The translations under genes and the position numbers were made by a program. Under the pieces are notes generated by a model. It ran no database searches. It had not been told where the DNA came from and saw only the letters and a list, made by a program, of their open reading frames with translations. From positions 9,766,001-9,830,000 of the forward strand of contig CATNEN010000039.1 of the NCBI GenBank assembly GCA_950097015.1: a stretch of 64,000 nucleotides of DNA, given 5' to 3'. The DNA comes from Macrostomum hystrix. Its lineage: Eukaryota; Platyhelminthes; Macrostomidae. Below are positions 26,195 to 37,565 of this stretch, in pieces. Each line of letters begins with the position of its first letter. Position 1 is the first letter of the stretch.

Positions 26195-27665
26195 TGTGAG
26201 TGTGGTAATTTCCTAGTGTCTATGAGTCAGTGTCTATGAGTGCGGTCATTTTCCCCAGTGTCTATGAGTGCGGTCATTTCACCCAGTGTCTATTAGTGCC
26301 GTCATTTCCCCCAGTGTCTATGAGTGCGGTCATTTTCTCCAGTGTCTATGAGTGCGGTCATTTTCCCCAGTGTCTATGAGTGCGGTCATTTCCCCCAGTG
26401 TCTATGAGTACGGTCATTTCCCCAGTGTCTATGAGTGTGGTCATTTCCCCAGTGTCTATGAGTGTAGTCATTTCCCCAGTGTCTATAAGTGCGGTCATTT
26501 CCCCCAGTGTCTATGAGTGCCGTCATTTCCCCCAGTGTCTATGAGTGTGGTTATTTCCCCAGTGTCTATGAGTGCGGTCATTTTCCCCAGTGTCTATGAG
26601 TGCGGTCATTTCCCCCAGTGTCTATGAGTGCGGTCATTTTCCCCAGTGTCTATGAGTGCGGTCATTTCACACAGTGTCTATTAGTGCCGTCATTTCCCCC
26701 AGTGTCTATGAGTGTGGTTATTTCCCCAGTGTCTATGAGTGTGGTCATTTCCCCCACTGTCTATGAGTGCGGTCATTTCACACAGTGTCTATTAGTGCCG
26801 TCATTTCCCCCAGTGTCTATGAGTGTGGTTATTTCCCCAGTGTCTATGAGTGTGGTCATTTCCCCCACTGTCTATGAGTGCGGTCATTTCACACAGTGTC
26901 TATTAGTGCGGTCATTTCACACAGTGTCTATTAGTGCCGTCATTTCCCCCAGTGTCTATGAGTGCGGTCATTTTCCCCAGTGTCTATGAGTGCGGTCATT
27001 TCCCCCAGTGTCTATGAGTGCGGTCATTTCCCCAGTGTCTATGAGTGTGGTCATTTCACCCAGTGTCTATGAGTGCCGTCATTTCCCCCAGTGTCTATGA
27101 GTGCGGTCATTTCACCCAGTGTCTATGAGTGCGGTCATTTCACCCAGTGTCTATGAGTGTGGTTATTTCCCCAGTGTCTATGAGTGTGGTCATTTCCCCC
27201 AGTGTCTATGAGTGTGGTCATTTCCCCCAGTGTCTATGAGTGCAGTCATTTCCCCCAGTGTCTATGAGTGCCGTCATTTCCCCCAGTGTCTATGAGTGCG
27301 GTAATTTCACCCAGTGTCTATGAGTGCGGTGATTTCACCCAGTGTCTATGAGTGTGGTTATTTCCCCAGTGTCTATGAGTGCGGTGATTTCGCCCAGTGT
27401 CTATGAGTGTGGTCATTTCCCCCAGTGTCTATGAGTGTGGTCATTTCCCCCAGTGTCTATGAGTGCGGTCATTTCCCCTGTCTATGAGTGCAGTTATTTT
27501 CTCTGTTGAAGTGCTCTATAAATGGGCTCATTTCCCCCAGTGTCTATGGGTGCAGTTATTTTCTCTGTTGAAGTGCTCTATAAAAGGGGTCATTTCCCCC
27601 AGTGTCTATGGGTGCAGTTATTTTCTCCGTTGAAGTGCTCTATAAATGGCGTCATTTTCTCAAGT
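26195..27665. repeat. 28-bp tandem array (about 45 units) plus a 61-62 bp derived subarray
   Basis: The unit reads GTGTCTATGAGTGCGGTCAT plus TTCCCCCA, with 27-bp variants lacking one C. From about 27480 three longer units of ~61 bp combine the same unit with an inserted block around TTATTTTCTCTGTTGAAGTG. The array starts about 55 bases after the helicase stop codon, so the helicase 3' UTR probably runs into it. No canonical AATAAA lies between the stop and the array. Confidence 0.95.
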
Positions 27666-27985
27666 TCTCTATGAAAAAAGATTAAAAATTTTTGAGGTCT
27701 TTATTTCTTTTTTGAAGTACATTTTCTTGGTTATTCAAATATAGGCCTTTTTTCTAGCATGTCATTAATAGACAAACTAATATATCCCTGTGCTTGATTT
27801 TTTGTTGTCAGCTGCTGTTTGATTTCACCAATTGATTATAGTTCTCGTAAAAAATGTTGTCACAGACAAGTATAATTTATATAAACTTGATTCGCTTCTT
27901 TAATCGCCATTTCTTTTTATAGCTTTATAACCAGTTCGCTGTGCTGTTAACCACTTCCTTTTCGTTATTTACTTTTGCCTATTAG
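27666..27985. other. AT-rich spacer between two satellites
   Basis: Nothing recognisable; T-rich unique sequence separates the 28-bp and 23-bp arrays. Confidence 0.4.
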
Positions 27986-30507
27986 TCAAGATTTGGAAAC
28001 TAAATCCGTCAGGATTTGGAAACTAAATCCGTCAGGATTTGGAAACTAAATCCGTCAGGATTTGGAAACTAAATCCGTCAGGATTTGGAAACTAAATCCG
28101 TCAGGATTTGGAAACTAAATCCGTCAGGATTTGGAAACTAAATCCGTCAGGATTTGGAAACTAAATCCGTCAGGATTTGGAAACTAAATCCGTCAGGATT
28201 TGGAAACTAAATCCGTCAGGATTTGGAAACTAAATCCGTCAGGATTTGGAAACTAAATCCGTCAGGATTTGGAAACTAAATCCGTCAGGATTTGGAAACT
28301 AAATCCGTCAGGATTTGGAAACTAAATCCGTCAGGATTTGGAAACTAAATCCGTCAGGATTTGGAAACTATATCCGTCAGGATTTGGAAACTATATCCGT
28401 CAGGATTCGGAAACTAAATCCGTCAGGATTTGGAAACTAAATCCGTCAGGATTTGTAAAATAAATCCGTCAGGATTTGTAAACTAAGTCCGTCAGGATTC
28501 GGAAACTAAATCCGTCAGGATTTGGAAACTAAATCCGTCAGGATTTGTAAAATAAATCCGTCAGGATTTGTAAACTAAGTCCGTCAGGATTTGGAAACAA
28601 AATCCGTCAGGATTTGTAAACTAAATCCGTCAGGATTTGGAAACTAAATCCGTCACGATTTGGAAACTAAATCCGTCAGGATTTGGAAACTAAATCCGTC
28701 AGGATTTGGAAACTAAATCCGTCAGGATTTGGAAACTAAATCCGTCACGATTTGGAAACTAAATCCGTCAGGATTTGTAAACTAAATCCGTCAGGATTTG
28801 TAAACTAAATCCGTCAGGATTTGTAAACTAAATCCGTCAGGATTTGTAAACTAAATCCGTCAGGATTTGTAAACTAAATCCGTCAGGATTTGTAAACTAA
28901 ATCCGTCAGGATTTGGAAACTAAATCCGTCAGGATTTGGAAACTAAATCCGTCAGGATTTGGAAACTAAATCCGTCAGGATTTGGAAACTAAATCCGTCA
29001 GGATTTGGAAACTAAATCCGTCAGGATTTGTAAAATAAATCCGTCAGGATTTGTAAACTAAGTCCGTCACGATTTGGAAACTAAATCCGTCAGGATTTGG
29101 AAACTAAATCCGTCAGGATTTGGAAACTAAATCCGTCAGGATTTGGAAACTAAATCCGTCAGGATTTGGAAACTAAATCCGTCAGGATTTGGAAACTATA
29201 TCCGTCAGGATTTGGAAACTATATCCGTCAGGATTCGGAAACTAAATCCGTCAGGATTTGGAAACTAAATCCGTCAGGATTTGTAAAATAAATCCGTCAG
29301 GATTTGTAAACTAAGTCCGTCACGATTTGGAAACTAAATCCGTCACGATTTGGAAACTAAATCCGTCAGGATTTGGAAACTAAATCCGTCAGGATTTGGA
29401 AACTAAATCCGTCAGGATTTGGAAACTAAATCCGTCACGATTTAGAAACTAAATCCGTCAGGATTTGTAAACTAAATCCGTCAGGATTTGTAAACTAAAT
29501 CCGTCAGGATTTGTAAACTAAATCCGTCAGGATTTGTAAACTAAATCCGTCAGGATTTGTAAACTAAATCCGTCAGGATTTGTAAACTAAATCCGTCAGG
29601 ATTTGTAAACTAAATCCGTCAGGATTTGGAAACTAAATCCGTCAGGATTTGGAAACTAAATCCGTCAGGATTTGGAAACTAAATCCGTCAGGATTTGGAA
29701 ACTAAATCCGTCAGGATTTGGAAACTAAATCCGTCAGGATTTGGAAACTAAATCCGTCAGGATTTGGAAACTAAATCCGTCAGGATTTGGAAACTAAATC
29801 CGTCAGGATTTGTAAAATAAATCCGTCAGGATTTGTAAACTAAGTCCGTCACGATTTGGAAACTAAATCCGTCAGGATTTGGAAACTAAATCCGTCAGGA
29901 TTTGGAAACTAAATCCGTCAGGATTTGGAAACTAAATCCGTCAGGATTTGGAAACTAAATCCGTCAGGATTTGGAAACTAAATCCGTCAGGATTTGTAAA
30001 CTAAATCTGTCAGGATTTTGAAACGAAATCCGTCAGGATTTGGAAACTAAATCCGTCAGGATTTGGAAACTAAATCCGTCAGGATTTGGAAACTAAATCC
30101 GTCAGGATTTGGAAACTAAATCCGTCAGGATTTGGAAACTAAATCCGTCAGGATTTGTAAAATAAATCCGTCAGGATTTGTAAACTAAGTCCGTCAGGAT
30201 TTGGAAACTAAATCCGTCAGGATTTGTAAACTAAATCCGTCAGGATTTGGAAACTAAATCCGTCAGGATTTGGAAACTAAATCCGTCAGGATTTGGAAAC
30301 TAAATCCGTCAGGATTTGGAAAATAAATCCGTCAGGATTTGGAAACTAAATCCGTCAGGATTTGGAAACTAAATCCGTCAGGATTTGGAAACTAAATCCG
30401 TCAGGATTTGGAAACTAAATCCGTCAGGATTTGGAAACTAAATCCGTCAGGATTTGGAAACTAAATCCGTCAGGATTTGGAAACTAAATCCGTCAGGATT
30501 TGGAACT
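27986..30507. repeat. 23-bp tandem satellite (about 110 units) with higher-order structure
   Basis: The consensus unit is CCGTCAGGATTTGGAAACTA plus AAT. Variant monomers (TTTGTAAAATAAAT, TTTGTAAACTAAGT, ACTATATCC, GGATTCGG, GTCACGATT) recur in the same order. For example, the run with two ACTATAT units followed by GGATTCGG occurs near 28365 and again near 29187. Blocks of six or more TTTGTAAAC units occur near 28770 and 29460. This indicates segmental duplication of roughly 0.7-0.8 kb inside the array. Confidence 0.97.
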
Positions 30508-31666
30508 CATATGCCATAAGCCATAAGAAATTATTCTCGTTAATTTTACCCCTGGCTGTAATTAATGCCCTGTCGCCTATTTCGCACTCGTACTTTGAAG
30601 TGCCTGATTTTGGTTCTCAAAGCTGTTTAGAGCACTGAGCTGAGTTCAGACAATGCAGTCAGTTGGTCTTGGGCGGAGCTCATTAGCTTCTCGCGTCGGA
30701 TTCGCCGCTGTTTGAGTTGCTCCGCACGGAGGCACGACAAAAGGTTAATGAAGTGCTCAAGTTTCCTCCTCTTGTCGGTCGCTGTTGCTCCAGCTACGTA
30801 CTTTTCAAAGTTGAAAGCCTGAGTTAACTAAAAAACGTCAAGTAAACAAGACGATGGCAAGAAGCACGTGAGGAAAAGTTTTCAAGCGCATTCCGTCTCG
30901 AATGAGGATTTTTTCAAGGCCAGAGAAATGACTGCATAAGGATTACGGGAGACTTATGATGGGGAATTGTCTTTGGAAAAGATTATTACTTGTCATTACT
31001 GCTCAGTTTTTAGTGCCTGACATACTTTGTTGCAAGTGTCCTAAAGGTCTCAATTGGATTCAGTCAACTAACTTCTAATAACAGGCATTTAGCTGTGCAG
31101 TCGTAGCAGCCGGCCCTATAATCCGTGTGTCTTCGTCAGCGTATGTATTAATAGCTCGATAATATATTTAAACATAAACAGTTAATGGACTAGCACACTA
31201 AGCCCCCCTTGGGGGGGCACGGCACTGTTCAGACAAAAAATCTTGTGTAATGCAGAAGGACAAAACACACCTGAAAGCAAACAAAAACGAAAACTCATCG
31301 TCAGTAATTATTTCCCTGATTGCGATTCAACGAGAATTTGAAATACAAATACAAAAATAGTCAGTCTGAGCTTGAATACGTTCTGAGACATCCGGTCTGT
31401 ACACCAATTAGAGCCCCATTGGGGCAAAATTACACAAGTAACTTACGTTTCATACAACTCAGCTTAATGCTACTGAGGTACATGTGTATACTATCCCCCC
31501 AGCAGTAAAAAACAGTGTCCCCTCAGTAGCAAATAACCAATGTCAACCCGGCAGTAAATAACCAATGTCCGGCCCCCCAGTAGCAGAGAACTAATTCCAC
31601 CCAGCAGCAAAGAACCATTATTAACCGTTCAACATATTTAAAAACTTAAGCGCATTTAGACAAGTG
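30508..31666. other. Spacer with a degenerate inverted relic of the 25-bp satellite
   Basis: No gene is recognised. At about 31490-31620 five loose units (CCCAGCAGTAAAAAACAGTG, CAGTAGCAAATAACCAATGT and similar) are the reverse complement of the degenerate start of the array at 288-440 (ACATTGGTTCTGTTGCTGGG). Confidence 0.5.
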
Positions 31667-31671
31667 GTAAT

Positions 31672-31908
31672 TGTAGGAATTGTGAAACGCGACTGTTTGT
31701 AGTAGTCGATAGCCGAAATTACACAAGAGCGAATAATATGCGATACAGTATATTTTATTATAAAATCTGAGTTTGAGCTGGGGTGGCGGCTAAAGCCGCA
31801 CCCCGTACATTAGCTAACGTGCGTGCCAAGGGGGGAGAGAGGCGGCAGAGAGAAAGAACGTAGAACGCCGCCAACCCCACGCACGCGTGACGGCTGGCGC
31901 CGCCTACA
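31672..31908 (-). repeat. 3' LTR of the gypsy element
   Basis: 237 bp, bounded by TGTAGG and CCTACA. It is preceded on the element's strand by a G-rich polypurine tract. Confidence 0.95.
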
Positions 31909-32019
31909 CTTCTCCCCCCCAAAGGAATAAAACGAAATAGGAAAAAACTAAACTTTGAACACGAGATTAACAGTTCAGATGATAGAAACTTAATGAATGA
32001 TTAGAGCACAATTCCTTAG

Positions 32020-33264
32020 TTACTTGTACCGCTTAGGCTTGTCACGGGCAGCTCTAGGATGGCGTCTCAGTGCCACGGCATCATTTTCCTGACCAGTATC
32101 CTGGCCGACAGGCGGAGGCGTGCCGGCAGGCGGAGGTGGGCCGGCAGGCGGGCCGGCAGGTGGGCCGGCAGGCGGGCCGGCAGGCGGGCCGGCAGGCGGG
32201 CCGGCAGGCGGGCCGGCAAGCGGGCCGGCAGGCGGGCCGGCAGGCGGGCCGGCAGGCGGGCCGGCAGGCGGGCCGGCAGGCGGGCCGGCAGGCGGGCCGG
32301 CAGGCGGGCCGGCAGGCGGGCCGGCAGGCGGGCCGGCAGGCGGGCCGGCAGGCGGGCCGGCAGGCGGGCCGGCAGGCGGGCCGGCAGGCGGGCCGGCAGG
32401 CGGGCCGGCAGGCGGGCCGGCAGGCGGGCCGGCAGGCGGGCCGGCAGGCGGGCCGGCAGGCGGGCCGGCAGGCGGGTCGGCAGGCGGGCCGGCAGTCGGG
32501 AAAATTGGTCGTAGCTGAGTCACGTGTCGCATGCAGGACTGTTGGCCTCGTCGTAGGATGCAGGTGTCGCCTCGAACCTCTTCTACCGTCCAAGGCTGGG
32601 TCTCGAATGGCAGCTGAGTTTTGATGCGTGTCTGCTGCTTTCGGAGAACCATTGTGCCGGGAACTACTCTGTGCTCCTTGGCGGTGTTGCGCTTGTCAAA
32701 GGCTCGCTTCATTTCGCGCGTGTACTGCCGACTCCAGTCCCTCACGGCTTGATGGTCGCATCCAGTCACAGTTGGCTGCCGAATAGCCGGGATTCCGTCG
32801 TTGATCGCCCTGCCCATGAGTAGCTCGGCCGGGGTGCGTCCTGTGGCTCTGTGTGGCGTGGTGCGGAATGCCAGTAGCCAGTCGTCTAGGGCCTCTCTCC
32901 AGTTCCGGCCCTCAGCAATCGCCGTCTTGATCACCTTGCCGATACTGCGGTTGACGCGTTCGGTGGCTCCGTTGGACTCCGGGTGCAGCGGACAGATAAG
33001 CCGGTGATGAACCCCATAATCGGTGAGGAAGTTGCGAAATTCAGCGGAGTTGAAGGGCGGTCCGTTGTCCGTAATGACCTCCGCAGGAATTCCGTGGCGA
33101 CTGAAGAGCCGTCTCAGGTGCGGTGTCACGCTGCCGGCCGTGGTTGACTGCATTACGTCGACTTCTGGGTACTTGGAGTACAAGTCGGTGGTGACGAGCA
33201 GCATGTGACCTTGCACCGGACCGTAGAAGTCCATGCCGAGCAGCTGCCAAGGCCCGTCGGGCAT
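32020..33264 (-). pseudogene. Integrase core and proline-rich tail of the gypsy element, out of frame with the rest of pol
   Basis: This frame begins at PDGPWQLLGMDFYGPV. It shows the D,D(35)E triad: D12 in GMDFYG, D66 in ITDNGPPF and E102 in GATERVNRS, with the 35-residue spacing intact. It lies +1 or -1 relative to the upstream polyprotein. The N-terminal HHCC zinc-binding domain that normally joins RNase H to the core is not present in any frame. The C-terminal part is a run of about thirty PPAG repeats followed by RHPRAARDKPKRYK. It is probably non-functional in this copy. Confidence 0.85.
32125..32495. repeat. 12-bp minisatellite inside the integrase tail
   Basis: About thirty copies of CCGGCAGGCGGG run with few changes. 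On the coding strand they encode (PPAG)n. All other frames through the array are also open (RRAG, GRQA, CRPA and GPAG repeats), which explains several long spurious frames here. Confidence 0.95.
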
Positions 33265-33267
33265 TTC

Positions 33268-36157
33268 CGTCGGCTTTGGGGATGACGATGAGATCTCCGC
33301 GAAGCAGGACGCCGTCGTTCTCGGTTAGTTCGCTGCTGATGGACTTGAATGAGCGTTGCACCGGGCTGAGAGTGTTCCAGTTGCCGGTTCTGATCGCGCC
33401 GAGTGCAGCCTGCATTTCCGCATCAGATCTTGCAGCCTCTCTGATTTGTTGGATTGTGAAGCCCTTTGGCACGGCACCAGTTGATACAGCGTTGACGTGG
33501 GCTTCATCGATGACCTCGCCGATGTTTGGCCTCGACTCCGGCAGCGGCTGGCGGCTAAGCAGATCGGCTGGATTTGCTGGTCCCGGCCTGTACAACAGAG
33601 TAAAGCGGAGGTGCTGGATGCGGAGGGCCATTCGCTCGATCCGCGGCGGTGGGCGGGAACCCGGCTTGAACAGTGGAACGAGGGGCCGGTGGTCCGTCAC
33701 AACGGTGAAGTTCGGGTCGCCTGCCAGGTAATGTTCGAATTTCAGGCAGGCGAACTTGATGGCCAGCGCCTCCCGCTCAATCTGCGCATACCGCTGCTCC
33801 ACCGGCGACAGAGCTCTGCTGGCATAGGCCACGGGTCGGCTGCTGCCATCTGGCTGCTTCTGGGTGAGAATGGCGCCGAGTCCGATCGGAGATGCGTCCA
33901 CCAGGAGCTCCGTGTGCCGCTTGCGATCGAAGAATGCTAGCGTGTCGGCGTTGGCAATTGCACTTTTGATGCTGTTGAATGCCTTGGTGTGGCTGTCGGT
34001 CCATTCCCACGGCTGGCCCTTTTTAGTCAGTTGGCGCAGCGGGGCTGACACGTCAGCGTATCCAGAAATAAACTTCGCCAGAAAGTTTGCTGTGCCGAGG
34101 AATGACCGTATTTCTGAGACATTGGCGGGCTGCCGGAAGTCCTGCATTGCTTGGATCTTCTCGGCAGCTGGTTGGATGCCCTTGGCTGACAGATGCATTC
34201 CGAGGAAGTCGACTGCTGGCTTGGCGAACTTGCACTTGTCTTTGTTCAACGTGATGCCAAACTCGCGGAGGCGTTGAAGACATAGATCCAGTCTTTCATG
34301 ATGTTGTTTGATATCTGCGGCGTACACGATGACATCGTCATGGACCCACCTGACGCCGTCAATGCCGCTGAGGATGCCTAGCATAACCCGTTGAAGGATT
34401 TCTGAGGCGTTGGTAAATCCCATGCTCAGCCGCTTCAGTCGCATCAGTCCGAGCGGCGTGCTGAATGTGAACAGATGTCGGCTGTCTTCGTGCACGGGGA
34501 TCTGATAGAAAGCTTTCCGGATGTCGAGCTCGCTGAAAAGCTTGGCTCCAGACATCTCCTCGGTGACTTCGTCCAGTGTCGGGATCTGCTGCTTTTCCGG
34601 AACAACGAAGGCGTTCAAGTCGCGAAGGTCTTGGCATATTCTGACGCCGCCGTCCGCCTTGGGCACTACGACCATGCGTGCCACCCAGGCGCTGGGTCCC
34701 TTGACTGCTTCGATGATGTCCTGTCGCTCCAATGCCTTCAGCTCGTCCACCACGGTTGCTCTTAGATGCGCCGCTACCCGGGAAGGCGCGTGGCAGACTG
34801 GAACGGCGTCGCCTGACAGCTGCACTTTCACCTGCACGCCCTTGATGCATCCGATGCCTTCGAAGACTTCTCTGTGACGGTGCAGGATGTCTTGCAGCTG
34901 CGGTGACAATCCCGCTGTGTTGTTTGAGTGCACGGCTTCCGTCTCGCTCGAATCGGGGCGCTGGATTTTGAGCACTCCTAGTCTGAATGCGGGCTCGCGA
35001 CCGAGAATCGTCAGGCCGTCACCATCCATGATGTAGAACGGAGTGACGGTGCTGGCTGATCCAACGTGGACTTGTAAGTCGGAGACACCCAGGATCTTCA
35101 GCGGTGAGGCGCAACCGTAGGCTCGCACCTCGGATTTTGGAGCTCGCAGATGCGGCCGGCGGAGCGTCTTGAAGGTGCATTTGCTCATAATGCTGCAGCT
35201 AGCTCCGCTGTCAATCATCATCGGGAGCTGCTGATCTCCCACTCGGACTTTCAGCGAGACGTCAGGCGGATAGATGCCTTCCCTGTGCAGTGTGAACACG
35301 TCTTGGCTGGAGGTGTCACCAGGAGCTGTGCGGTATGCGTTGGCGTGAATCTGCTGTTGGACTCTGTTGCTGCTTAACCGCGGCTGGCGGCAAGCCTTTG
35401 CTAGGTGGTTTGGCTTGCCGCAGTTGTGGCAGATTTTGCCCTTGGCTGCGTCACAGGAAGCGTGGCCGCGCTCGCCGCAGCGGTAGCAAGTCTGTGACCG
35501 GCTCTGCCTGGCCTCGCTGTGTGGCGTGCGTTTGTCTGACGCTGTTTGGCTTCTATTGGCCACGCTGGCCACCTGCGACTCGGTGGTCTTCTCCATCTCA
35601 GCAGCCTGTTCTTCCGCAGCTTCGAATGCTCTGGCCTTCCGCAGCGCGTCTTCCAGTGAGATGTTTGCTTCCTGGAGCAGCCGTCTGCGCAGCTTGTCGG
35701 AGGTGCATGTAGCAACAAGTTGGTCTCGGATGAGGGAGTCGCGTAAGTCGCCGAATTCACATGGTTCAGCAGCCGTCCGCAGCCTGCTGTACCAAGCTTC
35801 GATTTTCTCACCAGATTGTTGGACACACAGACGGAACTGGTATCGAGCGTAAACGATGTTCTTTCTATCGTCGAAGTGTTGCCTCAGTCCCTTGAAGATG
35901 GTCTGCAGTGTGTGTTCCTGCTCCTGGCCGTCGGCGTCAGACCTGGGCTTTGGTAGTTCCCGAATGATGTCCGAGACTTCCTTTCCGGCCGTGTAGCAGA
36001 GCAGCTTGCATTTTTGGTTTTCATTGGCAATTCCGGATGCCTCAATAAAGTCTGCGAATCGCGCTGACCATTCGTTCCAACGTTTGCCCGCGTTGTGCGG
36101 GTCGTGAGTAATGAGAAATGGCTCGGGTGGAGGTAGAGAAACGTAGCTTGTGGCCAT
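33268..36157 (-). CDS. gag-protease-RT-RNase H polyprotein of the gypsy element (frame broken at its end)
   Basis: The reading frame starts MATSYVSLPPPEPF and is meaningful for about 963 codons. Gag is followed by two zinc knuckles near residues 224-256; the second, CHNCGKPNHLAKAC, is canonical CX2CX4HX4C, while the first has an irregular spacing. The protease active site DSGAS is at 316-320. The RT catalytic motif reads VHDD at about 605-608, where many gypsy elements have YVDD or YLDD. RNase H begins around LLVDASPIGLGAIL (about 751). The linker LLRGDLIVIPKADG ends at about 964, after which the frame runs on without homology until 33041. Gag and Pol share one frame, with no programmed frameshift visible between them. 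Confidence 0.93.
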
Positions 36158-36191
36158 GCCCCGCGTTGGCTGCGATGGCTTGCGATGCCAC

Positions 36192-36428
36192 TGTAGGAAT
36201 TGTGAAACGCGACTGTTTGTAGTAGTCGATAGCCGAAATTACACAAGAGCGAATAATATGCGATACAGTATATTTTATTATAAAATCTGAGTTTGAGCTG
36301 GGGTGGCGGCTAAAGCCGCACCCCGTACATTAGCTAACGTGCGTGCCAAGGGGGGAGAGAGGCGGCAGAGAGAAAGAACGTAGAACGCCGCCAACCCCAC
36401 GCACGCGTGACGGCTGGCGCCGCCTACA
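36192..36428 (-). repeat. 5' LTR of the gypsy element
   Basis: 237 bp and apparently identical to the other LTR. The gag ATG lies only about 34 bases inside it. The bases next to the LTR (GTGGCATCGCAAGCCATC on the minus strand) start with the TGG expected of a tRNA primer site, but I could not name the primer tRNA. Confidence 0.93.
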
Positions 36429-36433
36429 GTAAT

Positions 36434-37565
36434 TATTGGACTCATTTAGAAAACTTTATAAGTCCTCGATAAGTCATGATTTAACCTCTATAATATATGC
36501 AACCCCTTGATAATTCATGTGTCCCTCTCGATAAGCCATGCTTTCCCCTTGATAATTGATTCTTTTCCCTCGTCAATTCATGCTTCCCACCGACAATTCA
36601 TGCTTTCTCCTCACTAATACATGCTACCCCTTCGATAAATCATGCTATCGTCTTAAAAATATCCCTGAAAGCATTTTGCGATTACCTGAAAATCCAATTT
36701 TTTCTCCTTGAAATCTCATGCAATCCTTTCAAGAAATCAAGATATTCCCTAGATATCGAATTCCATGCAGTTTACTTGATATATCATGCTGCTATTCATG
36801 ATATCTAGCACTATATTCTTTAGTTTCATGTTCTCATTATAATTATTATGCTTTTAAAATACAGAAAAAACAATGATTACTTCCCTGCACGAAAAACGCT
36901 ACGTTTTTTATGATTAAAGCTATTAGCTAGGATTAAAATATTCTCTCCTAGCTTTGAATCGAAAATCAGCAATTCTCGAAACAATTTTCTTTAGTTTTGA
37001 ATATTAAAAACGCCAACAGCTACGTATGCTCGAACATTCTTCATTATTTTTTTGAATCGATAACGCTTGAAGAAATGCTCGAAAAAGTTTAAACAAAGAA
37101 TAATAACGCTTTTAGCTATGCTCAACATATTTTTTATGTTGAGCCCTTATACGCTTGCAGCTATGCTGGAAAAAATGTTAGTTTGGAATAAAAAAATTTA
37201 ACAGCAACGAATGCTCAAACAGTCAGCATTTTTTAATTCTATTGAATATTGATTGCAAGAATGCTGGAAAAAAAGTTAAAAATTAAAAATAAACTACGCG
37301 AATAGCTTTGCTCAAAGTATTTTATTATATTAAAAAAACGCTGACAGAAAAGCTCTATAATTCTTTACTCAGTTTTGTATCGAATAAAACTTGCTGCTGC
37401 GCTCAAAAAATAATTTTTCTTTTCTCAGAGTGAGAAGAGCAATTAAACAAAATATATTTGTTTTGACAGTAGCTAATCAAAAGCTAAAAGAGAATAATAA
37501 AAAACTTATACGAACCGTACTTACGTTTTTAACTGTTGATGATACTATATACATCCACGTATAAA
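36434..37565. other. Degenerate repeat field (AATTCATGCT and GCTATGCTCGAAA types)
   Basis: 36470-36660 holds loose ~20-bp units of the form CTCGATAATTCATGCT. 36880-37480 holds a ~60-70 bp degenerate period with GCTATGCTCGAAAAA and AACGCTTG cores. No coding sequence was seen. Confidence 0.6.

Larger units (their letters stand above)
31672..36428 (-). mobile_element. Ty3/gypsy LTR retrotransposon, recently inserted, internally deleted
   Basis: The two 237-bp LTRs (31672-31908 and 36192-36428) look identical by eye, and both run from TGTAGG to CCTACA. They are flanked by a 5-bp target duplication GTAAT (31667-31671 and 36429-36433). On the minus strand the order is 5' LTR, putative primer-binding site, gag with zinc knuckles, aspartic protease, reverse transcriptase, RNase H, integrase core, polypurine tract (GGGGGGGAGAAG, complement of 31909-31920) and 3' LTR. 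The gag-protease-RT-RNase H-integrase order defines Ty3/gypsy. Near 33265 the frame shifts, and the integrase zinc-binding region expected there is absent, so this copy should be non-autonomous. Confidence 0.96.

Noticed and set aside
27986-30507. A CRISPR-like array
   Set aside because: Units are contiguous 23-mers without unique spacers, in a eukaryotic sequence; it is a satellite.
32059-32624. Frames rich in Arg-Ala-Gly, Gln-Ala-Gly or Cys-Arg-Pro-Ala across the 12-bp minisatellite
   Set aside because: Only the minus-strand PPAG frame continues the integrase; the others are shadows of the same repeat.
33497-35712. Several plus-strand frames of 100-150 codons opposite the gypsy polyprotein
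   Set aside because: They are antisense shadows of the GC-rich gag-pol coding sequence.
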